Shown: positions 1-5,852 of the stretch, one piece after another
Numbering within the stretch: the first letter of the stretch is position 1
How the letters are laid out: every line of letters starts with the position of its first letter
Assembly (NCBI GenBank): GCA_016208845.1
Contig: JACQXH010000271.1
Location: 1-7,144 of the forward strand
Source of the DNA: Nitrospirota bacterium
GTDB taxonomy: Bacteria; Nitrospirota; Thermodesulfovibrionia; UBA6902; BMS3Bbin08
Direction of reading: 5' to 3'
Length of the DNA stretch: 7,144 nucleotides
Notes under the pieces: generated by a model
The model's database searches: none
Told to the model about the DNA's origin: nothing
The model's input: only the letters and a program-made list of their open reading frames with translations
Program-made: the position numbers and the translations under genes

Positions 1-1
1 G

Positions 2-172
2 CAGGAACTGTATGTCATGTTCCTTGAATACAGGATGCGTGCCTTTCAGGGAGCATTCCACATGAACCCTGATTATATGCACTGGTACGGATGGGCGCCG
101 ATGAAAGAGTCCCTGCAGAAAATTAAGGATGAGTCTGCAAAGCTGAGGGCTGAACACGCGGCTGGCAAATAG
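2..172 (+). CDS. C-terminal fragment of unidentified protein, possibly HAO-like multiheme cytochrome c (partial)
   Basis: An open frame enters from the left edge of the window and ends at TAG 170-172, leaving 56 residues. The visible tail contains the aromatic-rich stretch HMNPDYMHWYGWAPMKESL, followed by a charged helix (KIKDESAKLRAEHAAGK). No CXXCH heme motif falls in this fragment. A His/Asn-Pro-Asp/Trp-Tyr-Gly-Trp tail of this kind reminds me of the C-termini of hydroxylamine-oxidoreductase-like octaheme cytochromes, but this is a memory-based resemblance and weak evidence. The composition looks truly coding: there is no stop across the fragment, and the end is a typical Lys/Ala-rich soluble tail. 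It converges on the minus-strand envelope cluster, with 75 bp between the two stop codons, so it is a separate transcription unit. Product identity is uncertain. Confidence 0.6.
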   Translation, partial: QELYVMFLEYRMRAFQGAFHMNPDYMHWYGWAPMKESLQKIKDESAKLRAEHAAGK

Positions 173-190
173 CAGATGCAGAACTGGATA

Positions 191-237
191 TAGCAAAAAT
201 AAAAATAGGCAGGGGCAGACCTTATACCTGCCCCTGC
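191..237 (-). terminator. Rho-independent terminator of the leftward envelope cluster
   Basis: A perfect 10-bp stem pairs GCAGGGGCAG (209-218) with CTGCCCCTGC (228-237) around a 9-nt loop. Read on the minus strand, the stem is followed at once by the U-rich run CTATTTTTATTTTTGC (revcomp of 193-208), the classic layout of an intrinsic terminator. It starts 10 bp past the slt stop codon. On the plus strand the sequence after the stem (AACAAAATAATTAATC) has no T tract, so the signal is directional and serves the minus-strand genes, although the stem may also slow transcription from the left. Confidence 0.88.
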
Positions 238-247
238 AACAAAATAA

Positions 248-2350
248 TTAATCTATCCGGGTCAAGGACAGGCCCTGAAGGGCCCTGTACTGCCAATAGC
301 TCCTCAATACTCTCTTTACATAATTCCTCGTCTCTCTGTACGGAATGTCCTCTATGAATTCCTCGATGTCTTTATGATCTGATGCAAGCTGCCATCTCCT
401 CACAGCATTTTCTCCTGCATTATAAGCAGCTATCGCATATGGAATTTTACCGAATTCCCTGACGAGTCCCGAAAAATAATGAGTTCCAAGCAGTATATTT
501 TTATTAGCGTCATTAAGATCGGAACTCTCTTTTATCTCGATACCTAATCCGTCTTTCAGACTTCCGGCAGTGTAAGGCATCAACTGCATGAGGCCGATCG
601 CACCCGCGACAGAGACCGCGTTTCTGTCAAACCGGCTTTCCTCCCTTATAAGCGCCTCAACGAGATATGGGTCAACTCCGCCGTTTGCGGAAGCCTCCTT
701 CACTGTGTCCCAGAAACCAAGAGGGAATTTCAAATAAAGAACGTCGTCGCGTGACATCCCCTCGACAGCATAGATCACATCTTTATATTCTCCAAGCTCA
801 ACCGCTGTCTGTCCAAGATATCTTAATGTTTCGAGGTCTGTTTTCAATTTCAATGCCGACCTGATCTCTTCTACTGCTTCTTCTTTCATGCCTACAGATT
901 TGAGCGCTTCTATTCTCTCATACATTTCACCATCAGGCATTTTTGGTTTCACGGCTTCAACCTTAACGAATGTCAGGGGTGTTTCTGACCGCGCCTTTGC
1001 AAGAAAACCATAATAGCCGCTATCTTGTAATAGTTTGTTATAAACAGCGCTTGCTTCTTCATTGCAGGGTTTATCGCCTGAAGAACTGACCCCTTGCGGC
1101 AGGCAGTCTTTAGCCAGTATTTCACGGCTTTTTGCCTCCCAGTAAATGTACTGACCGCTGCTCTTTATTGACGCAAGCCTTGAAAAAGCCTCTTCTGATT
1201 CTTTATAGTTGCCCTTTCTGTAAGCCATCCACCCAAGACCCCAAAACGCATGTTCAGCATCATCAGGAAAGTCAGCAATTATCTTCTGATAAACTCGCTT
1301 CGCATCTTCCATATTGCCTTTTCTTCTGTTTTCGTCGGCAAGAAGAAGCAGGAGCATGGAGTAATATTTACTCTGCGGATATTTCTTTTTGAATTTTTCT
1401 ACAGTCTTGCTGAACACCTCCATGTCACCGGTTCTCAAGAGCGCCTTTGCCCTCCAGTATAACGCCTCCGCTGTCCTGATCCGGTCAAAATTATTGGCCG
1501 CAATACTGTACTTTTTCTGGTTAAATTGGCACGTAGCAAGAGAATATCTTAAATTATCAGCCTCTGATGATCTCTTCGTCTCCTTTAATATCTCCTCATA
1601 AGCAGCCTCAGCGCTTCTGAAGCTGCCATTTTTAAAAAGGTTGCCCGCCCTCCTGATCTTTTCCGCTCTCGTAAATTTATCTGCCCGCATGACCTCAAGC
1701 TCTTTCAGGGCGTCCGCGGCAAAAGGGGTAGCATCGAGATATATCCCCTTAAAAAGATTGATCGCCCTTTCCCTCTCCACATTTATAATGAGACGCGCCA
1801 GAAGCATTTTATATTCAGCATCCTTTGCGTAATCCGCAATATATTCAGTAAGTGCTTCAGCGGCCGCCTTCTTATCCTCTAAAGCAATCCATGCCGCGAT
1901 CCGGGCCTGCTTTGCTTCCTGGAGCAGGGTCTTATTCCGGATCTGTCCGGCAGAAACTACGGCCTTATTAAATTCTTTCTTCTCCATATAAATATCAACA
2001 AGCAGCTTCAGGGCATAATCCCTGAGCAGATGTCCCTGCGCAGATGCACTGGTCAAATACTCCTCGGCCTTATCGAAATTTCTCTCTCCTTCATAGAGCC
2101 TGCCAAGCAGAATATATGACTTTTCCCTGAAATTAATATCTTCTGCAAGCGTTAAGAGTATGTCTTCCGCCTCTTTGTAAGACCTGACAGAAATAAGATC
2201 CACAGCCTTTTTTAACCGATCATTTGCCGCAGGGTTTTCCGCAGTCACCGCAGAAGGGGTATCAGTATTTTCTGCAGCATATGCCGCAGTGATGATTAGG
2301 AATGCAGATAAAACAGACAAGAATATTCTTTGAAGAGAAATAATTTTCAT
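248..2350 (-). CDS. slt: Soluble lytic murein transglycosylase, Slt70 type
   Basis: This periplasmic enzyme of the Slt70 type cleaves the MurNAc-GlcNAc bond of peptidoglycan and leaves 1,6-anhydro-MurNAc ends. The 700 residues begin with a signal peptide with a hydrophobic core at 9-23 and likely cleavage AYA|AEN after residue 25. About 500 residues of helical TPR-like repeats follow (for example 47-104, 112-140, 234-300, 333-395), equivalent to the superhelical ring of Slt70. The catalytic SLT domain covers about 545-695: the catalytic Glu is E571 in REESRF, followed by GAIGLMQLMP (583-592), AYNAG (642-646) and the closing IPYRETRNYV (669-678). All expected motifs are intact and the length is close to the family norm of ~620-700. 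A Cys pair (C416, C429) brackets a short loop and could form a disulfide. The ATG at 2348-2350 is supported by the signal peptide but has no Shine-Dalgarno. It is the last gene before the terminator and probably has its own promoter. Confidence 0.95.
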   Translation of the reverse strand: MKIISLQRIFLSVLSAFLIITAAYAAENTDTPSAVTAENPAANDRLKKAVDLISVRSYKEAEDILLTLAEDINFREKSYILLGRLYEGERNFDKAEEYLTSASAQGHLLRDYALKLLVDIYMEKKEFNKAVVSAGQIRNKTLLQEAKQARIAAWIALEDKKAAAEALTEYIADYAKDAEYKMLLARLIINVERERAINLFKGIYLDATPFAADALKELEVMRADKFTRAEKIRRAGNLFKNGSFRSAEAAYEEILKETKRSSEADNLRYSLATCQFNQKKYSIAANNFDRIRTAEALYWRAKALLRTGDMEVFSKTVEKFKKKYPQSKYYSMLLLLLADENRRKGNMEDAKRVYQKIIADFPDDAEHAFWGLGWMAYRKGNYKESEEAFSRLASIKSSGQYIYWEAKSREILAKDCLPQGVSSSGDKPCNEEASAVYNKLLQDSGYYGFLAKARSETPLTFVKVEAVKPKMPDGEMYERIEALKSVGMKEEAVEEIRSALKLKTDLETLRYLGQTAVELGEYKDVIYAVEGMSRDDVLYLKFPLGFWDTVKEASANGGVDPYLVEALIREESRFDRNAVSVAGAIGLMQLMPYTAGSLKDGLGIEIKESSDLNDANKNILLGTHYFSGLVREFGKIPYAIAAYNAGENAVRRWQLASDHKDIEEFIEDIPYRETRNYVKRVLRSYWQYRALQGLSLTRID

Positions 2351-2365
2351 AATATATTGTAAATA

Positions 2366-2430
2366 CTCAGGCTTATTAGTCCGTAGTCTGTCATCTAAAC
2401 GACTAAATACCTACAGACTATCGGCCTGAG
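2366..2430 (-). repeat. Long hairpin / period-7 repeat-like segment in the slt leader
   Basis: Two nested inverted repeats are visible. CTCAGGC (2366-2372) pairs with GCCTGAG (2424-2430), and TAGTCTGT (2384-2391) pairs perfectly with ACAGACTA (2413-2420), with CCG/CGG between them and an asymmetric internal loop. The loop and arms repeat the word GACTA/TAGTC four times (2377, 2384, 2400 and 2416 regions), with roughly 7-nt spacing in places, which resembles degenerate short tandem repeats. It lies just after the predicted slt transcription start and ends 15 nt before the start codon, so it would form almost the whole 5' leader. No known riboswitch class is recognised. It could be a leader structure, a small mobile palindromic element, or both. 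Confidence 0.6.
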
Positions 2431-2437
2431 CAGTTAC

Positions 2438-2466
2438 ATTATATTAGCTTAATATTTTACTGGCAG
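2438..2466 (-). promoter_or_regulatory. Candidate sigma70-type promoter for slt
   Basis: On the minus strand a perfect TATAAT (revcomp of 2438-2443) lies 17 nt downstream of CTGCCA (revcomp of 2461-2466), a 4-of-6 match to TTGACA. Transcription would start near 2431, directly at the outer edge of the hairpin at 2366-2430. The 146-bp gap between the chaperone and slt genes is much larger than the other gaps in the cluster, and no terminator follows the chaperone gene. Read-through plus a private promoter for slt is therefore the simplest reading. It is unproven and rests on consensus match and spacing only. Confidence 0.45.
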
Positions 2467-2496
2467 GCAACAGCAAAGGACCTTAAAAAATTAATT

Positions 2497-3105
2497 TCAT
2501 TCCGACAACTGGATCTTTATATAAGCCTTTTTTCTTAATTCCTCTATATGACCAAGCAATTTTTTGTTCAATTCCTTTTCAATCAGATAATTTTCTATCT
2601 CATCCCTCACATCATAAAAGTCCTTATCCCTGAAAGAGGCCTTGTTCTCTTTATAAAAGGCCTCGATCTCTTCAAATGGAATGCGTATGAAGTTTTTCAA
2701 TCTCCGTTCTATGTATTCATTGATCGTCTCATTGTCGTCTTTCATTCCCTGTGCGCCGTATTCAAACTTCCTGGCTTCCTTGAGCAGTAACGTCCTGTTG
2801 ATCAGGCCGTCGAGGACATTTTCACGAGTCACATTATTGCCGGATTTAATGGTGCCCTGGAATGCATCTTCTAATTCACTCTGCATGATGGCATCATCAT
2901 CCACAATAGCGACCACCCTGTCGATAACTTCAGCATGACAAACAGCAGACAGTAAACAGCAGACAGTAAACAGCAGAATATAAGAAGCATGATGCAAGAC
3001 ACAGGCTGCAAGGTTTCTTTTCTCCTGTATGCTGCATACTCCATACTGTTTTCTGTCTTTAAAACGCATGTCCGAGGCTGAAGTGTAATTCACCTGAAGA
3101 CTCAT
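2497..3105 (-). CDS. SurA-like periplasmic chaperone lacking parvulin (PPIase) domains
   Basis: This is a secreted 202-residue protein. The mature part starts near E59 and opens with EVIDRVVAIVDDDAIMQSEL, the hallmark N-terminal strand/helix of SurA (VDRVVAVVN...I..SEL). Helices at about 75-150 follow (NVLDGLINRTLLLKEARK, INEYIERRLKNF). The last ~45 residues (FYDVRDEIENYLIEKELNKK to the end ELRKKAYIKIQLSE) match the C-terminal helix and strand of SurA. The ~100-residue parvulin domains that separate these parts in E. coli SurA (~430 aa) are absent, so this is a core-only chaperone, likely handling unfolded outer-membrane proteins for the Omp85 encoded just upstream. The signal peptide core is YILLFTVCCLLSAVCHA with cleavage after A58, encoded by tandem repeats. 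The start is uncertain. ATG 3105 has AGGAGG in front but gives a 58-residue signal peptide; ATG 3069 (M13) gives 46 residues; TTG 2997 would give ~22. It overlaps the Omp85 gene by 47 nt (11 nt from M13). Confidence 0.85.
   Translation of the reverse strand: MSLQVNYTSASDMRFKDRKQYGVCSIQEKRNLAACVLHHASYILLFTVCCLLSAVCHAEVIDRVVAIVDDDAIMQSELEDAFQGTIKSGNNVTRENVLDGLINRTLLLKEARKFEYGAQGMKDDNETINEYIERRLKNFIRIPFEEIEAFYKENKASFRDKDFYDVRDEIENYLIEKELNKKLLGHIEELRKKAYIKIQLSE
2941..2977. repeat. 14-bp (2 x 7) direct repeat encoding the signal-peptide core
   Basis: The unit AACAGCAGACAGTA occurs twice without change (2941-2954, 2955-2968), followed by a third partial copy AACAGCAGA (2969-2977). Fourteen is not a multiple of three, so successive copies are read in different frames on the minus strand. 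Each frame still gives hydrophobic or small residues, together ILLFTVCCLLSAVC. The two identical units make this a real tandem repeat; its heptameric style resembles short tandemly repeated repetitive sequences known from other bacteria. Confidence 0.85.
2993..3048. repeat. Degenerate heptamer-spaced repeats in the n-region of the chaperone gene
   Basis: Upstream of the 14-bp repeats the same 7-nt rhythm continues with other words: TGCAAGA (2993-2999) and TGCAAGG (3007-3013), 14 nt apart, and CATACTC (3035-3041) next to CATACTG (3042-3048). A palindrome GTATGC-T-GCATAC lies at 3027-3039. The segment encodes the unusually long and poorly conserved-looking n-region (residues ~20-40) of the SurA-like protein. 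These copies are short and could partly be chance, so this is less secure than the 14-bp repeat. Confidence 0.5.
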
Positions 3106-5830
3106 TTCCCCTCCTGTCCAATTTTTGTCCGTAATCTATCCTGATTGGCCCTACCGGGGTATTGTATCTCAAGCCGATGCCTGCAGTGTAACGAAGTTCT
3201 GTGCCCATTGAATTTGTCTTTTGCCATACGTTGCCCGCGTCAACAAACGTAACCAGGCCCAGGCCTTTTCCGAGGGATATCCTGAACTCGGCGTTTGCAA
3301 GGGCAAAGGCATTGCCGCCGGTCGGATTGTCTCCCTCGCCCTTTGGCCCGAGAGTATCCTGATTGAAGCCTCGCACAGTAGTCCTTCCGCCAAGGAAGAA
3401 CCTTTCAATGACAGGCAATTGCCTTGTTTTACCCAAACCATAAGCAGCGCCGCCCCTCAGGGCAACGGCAAAAACAAGCCCTTTTTTAAGCTGGTAATAC
3501 CACGAACTCTGCGCTGTGATCTTCACAAATTCCGTATCGGATACCAAAGCCTTTGACGCAAACTTAAATACAATTCCCTTCAGCGACCCGGATGTCGGAT
3601 CGAATGGATTATCACGGGTATCATAAAACAGGGAAGGAGACACACTGCTTATACCCAGCGTGCCTGTATCTTCCCGGCTTAAAATTATTCCGGGCGCAAC
3701 GTCTTGAGTCTTTACAATCGAATACTCATAATTAAGACCGGCCTTCAAACGCGGGCTGAATTCCTTCTCTACTCCGGCTATCAGTGACAATCTGTCTATC
3801 TTATATATGACATCTTTAGTATCAAGGTTTATGGACCTTATTCTTTCTTTTATCAGAGAAACATTAAGGGGCAGGGATGGTTTGTTGAAAAGCCATGGCT
3901 CTCTGAAGTTTAAGACAAATCTCTCTTTGATCCTGCTTAAATCGCCTCTTAATCCTATCTGCCGGTTATAACCTCCGAGGTTGCGGTAATTTATGTCGAT
4001 AAATCCCCTGGCACGCTCATAGTCTCCATACCCGACGCCGATATCTACAGAGCCGAAATTACCTTCTTTTAAATCAACGAGCAAGTCCTGGGTGCGGACC
4101 TGCTCCCCGGGTCTTTTATTGCCATTCTCCAGAGGCTTGATGGAAATGTCGGTGAAGAGACCGAGCTTATACAGCCGCTGCCGTGTCCTCAGGAGGCCCT
4201 CATAATTGTATGGCTCGCCTCCCCTGATCTCGAATTCCCTTCTTATGATTTTATCTTTTGTCTTCTCATTGCCGCGGATAATTATTTTCCCGACAACAGA
4301 AGGTTCATGCTCTGCGATTATAAAATTAACAGATGCCTTGTCTGCAGCAATATTGCTCCCAATATCTACCTTTGCGTCTGCATATCCGGCATTGTTGTAA
4401 AGGGACAGTATCCTGTAACGTGAATCGCCAATATCGATCTCGTTATACGGATCGTCTTTTTTAATGGACAAGGCCCCCATGATCTCAGAGGTGCCCACAG
4501 CCTTGTTGCCCTCAATATTAATATTCCCGATCTTTACCTGTGAACCTTCATTAATTACAAATACAACATCCAGCCCTGTGCCGTCTTCTGAAAATATTTT
4601 CCTGACGTCAATGACATCGGCATTAAGATACCCCAGGGCATGATAAAACTTTATTACAGATTCCCTGGCTGCATCCAGCAAGGTGTCGTCAAAGGGCCTT
4701 TTCTCCGCGAGGGGTATTACGGCCTTCACCGCGTCGTGAGAGATAGTCATTCCTTCAAGCCGTATCTCTCTCAGAACGACCTTTGCGCCTTTAAAGATAA
4801 AGAATGTCACCCTGACAATATCTTCTTCTCTCTCAATGCCTCCCAGGACCTGCGCATAGTAATACCCGTTCCCCCGATAAAGCCCCCTTATCCTGTCTGC
4901 AGTTTCCTCCACTGTATCTCCGCTTACACTTTCATCTTCAAAGAACGGAACCTCTCTTAAGAGTTCCTTGTTGCTGAAAAAGCTGTCGCCCTTAAAAACC
5001 ACCTCGAGCCGCACTCCGGGGGTTACCGGTATATCAAGCTCTCCGTTTTTGAATTCATAGGGACCCACAACCGGTTTCAGGTATTTTTTATTTTTGTAAT
5101 AATCCCTGAGTTTTTTTATTTGCCCTTCAACTATATCTTTATCAAAGATCTCCCCTTCTGACAGCCGCAACAGCTCTCTTGCCGCAGGCGCTATGCTTAT
5201 CTTTTTTATAATCAGGGGCTGACCCTCTTCTATCAGTACATTAATAGCGGCGATGTTCCTTGTCTCATCTTTCTCAACACTTATTTTCACCCTCGCATCA
5301 GGGAATCCCCTCCTCTTATAATAATGCAGAAGATCTTCCTCTGCCCTGTTCATAAAACCCTCTCTGAAATCCTCTCCCTCTTTAAAGAACAGTACCTTTC
5401 CAATCTTCCGGCCCTGGATTATGTTGTTGCCTTTAATTTTTATTTTTTTGATGACAGGCAGTTCTCTGACAATATATCTTAATTTAATGCCGTCGCCCTC
5501 AGGCTCTGTGACCGCCTTTATATCAAGAAAGATATTCTTTTTAAAGGCCCTTTTTATGCCGTTTCTTAAAATCTCCTTATCCAGAACATCACCCTTGTGA
5601 AAACATATCATGTCTGTCAGCTCTTCCTGCTTTATACGGCTCAACCCCTCTGCCTCGATCGCTCTTATTACATCGGATGCATAAGTAAAAGAAGGAAGAA
5701 AGAGAAGGATAAGAATTACTGAATATGCGTTACCCCGGAGGAAACGGAGAAGAAAAAGATATCCTTTTTTAATAAAAGTATTTCCTTCTTTATAACCTCT
5801 GTGTTCTCTGTGGTAAATTCTTCTTCCCAT
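3059..5830 (-). CDS. bamA: Omp85-family outer-membrane protein assembly factor (BamA-type) with seven POTRA domains
   Basis: It inserts beta-barrel proteins into the outer membrane. The 923 residues start with an overlong signal peptide (h-region ~37-46, cleavage TYA|SDV after A51). I divide the periplasmic part into seven POTRA domains at about 52-123, 124-204, 205-273, 274-348, 349-429, 430-510 and 511-590. Each shows the strand-helix-helix-strand pattern, with recurring cues such as KIKGN..I, Y...GY.DA.V and a closing V.EG. The barrel (591-923) opens with NFGSVDIGVGYGD, has the loop-6 VRGF lock motif at 819-822 (RTTVRGFNQ), and ends HFSLGHAF with the terminal Phe expected for a barrel protein. 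E. coli BamA has five POTRAs and ~800 residues, so this is longer. ATG 5828-5830 is the only ATG/GTG/TTG before the mature protein, although the ribosome site is weak. It follows tamB by 22 bp, so it may serve as TamA, BamA or both; the symbol is therefore tentative. Confidence 0.9.
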   Translation of the reverse strand: MGRRIYHREHRGYKEGNTFIKKGYLFLLRFLRGNAYSVILILLFLPSFTYASDVIRAIEAEGLSRIKQEELTDMICFHKGDVLDKEILRNGIKRAFKKNIFLDIKAVTEPEGDGIKLRYIVRELPVIKKIKIKGNNIIQGRKIGKVLFFKEGEDFREGFMNRAEEDLLHYYKRRGFPDARVKISVEKDETRNIAAINVLIEEGQPLIIKKISIAPAARELLRLSEGEIFDKDIVEGQIKKLRDYYKNKKYLKPVVGPYEFKNGELDIPVTPGVRLEVVFKGDSFFSNKELLREVPFFEDESVSGDTVEETADRIRGLYRGNGYYYAQVLGGIEREEDIVRVTFFIFKGAKVVLREIRLEGMTISHDAVKAVIPLAEKRPFDDTLLDAARESVIKFYHALGYLNADVIDVRKIFSEDGTGLDVVFVINEGSQVKIGNINIEGNKAVGTSEIMGALSIKKDDPYNEIDIGDSRYRILSLYNNAGYADAKVDIGSNIAADKASVNFIIAEHEPSVVGKIIIRGNEKTKDKIIRREFEIRGGEPYNYEGLLRTRQRLYKLGLFTDISIKPLENGNKRPGEQVRTQDLLVDLKEGNFGSVDIGVGYGDYERARGFIDINYRNLGGYNRQIGLRGDLSRIKERFVLNFREPWLFNKPSLPLNVSLIKERIRSINLDTKDVIYKIDRLSLIAGVEKEFSPRLKAGLNYEYSIVKTQDVAPGIILSREDTGTLGISSVSPSLFYDTRDNPFDPTSGSLKGIVFKFASKALVSDTEFVKITAQSSWYYQLKKGLVFAVALRGGAAYGLGKTRQLPVIERFFLGGRTTVRGFNQDTLGPKGEGDNPTGGNAFALANAEFRISLGKGLGLVTFVDAGNVWQKTNSMGTELRYTAGIGLRYNTPVGPIRIDYGQKLDRRGNESSGELHFSLGHAF
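3110..3115 (-). promoter_or_regulatory. Shine-Dalgarno AGGAGG for the SurA-like gene, inside the Omp85 coding region
   Basis: On the minus strand AGGAGG lies 4 nt before the ATG at 3103-3105. It favours the upstream start of the chaperone gene and translational coupling through the 47-nt overlap. The same bases encode two consecutive Arg codons (AGG AGG) near the Omp85 C-terminus. The match could therefore be a by-product of that protein sequence, and the start at 3069 remains possible. Confidence 0.5.
5730..5816. repeat. Degenerate 87-bp inverted-repeat (MITE/palindromic) element within the start of the Omp85 gene
   Basis: On the minus strand one arm begins TTACCACAGAGAACACAGAG near 5816. 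The reverse complement of the other arm begins TTACCCCGGAGGAAACGGAG at 5730. Over about 30 bp the arms agree at roughly two thirds of positions, including identical TTACC ends, and they flank an AT-rich centre. One arm also contains an internal 9-nt direct repeat (CTCTGTGTT 5797-5805, CTCTGTGGT 5806-5814). ACCACAGAG...CACAGAG words are familiar from dispersed intergenic palindromes in many bacterial genomes; that familiarity is recollection, not a search. The element is 29 codons long and is translated as residues ~5-34 of the Omp85 protein (HREHRGYKEG onward). Confidence 0.65.
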
Positions 5831-5852
5831 TTTTTTCTTTGCCGGTCCTCGT

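Noticed and set aside
209..237. Terminator for the plus-strand gene
   Set aside because: There is no T tract after the stem on the plus strand; the T-rich run is only on the minus-strand side.
2461..2496. Terminator between the chaperone and slt genes
   Set aside because: No stable GC stem followed by a T run is present here, so read-through into slt is likely.
2941..3048. CRISPR-like array
   Set aside because: The units are 14 bp, directly adjacent and lack spacers, and they are translated as part of a signal peptide; this is a short tandem repeat.
3221..3556. 111-aa plus-strand and 90-aa minus-strand open frames in the Omp85 barrel region
   Set aside because: Both overlap the barrel with its VRGF motif and have no family features; they are out-of-frame shadows.
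5769..5773. ATT codon 20 of the Omp85 frame as the real start (preceded by GAAGGA)
   Set aside because: The spacing looks good, but ATT initiation is very rare and the SD-like bases fall within the repeat element; kept only as a remote alternative.
5846..5850. GAGGA as the Omp85 ribosome binding site
   Set aside because: It lies 15 nt before the ATG, too far for normal use; the ATG is kept because no other ATG, GTG or TTG precedes the mature protein.
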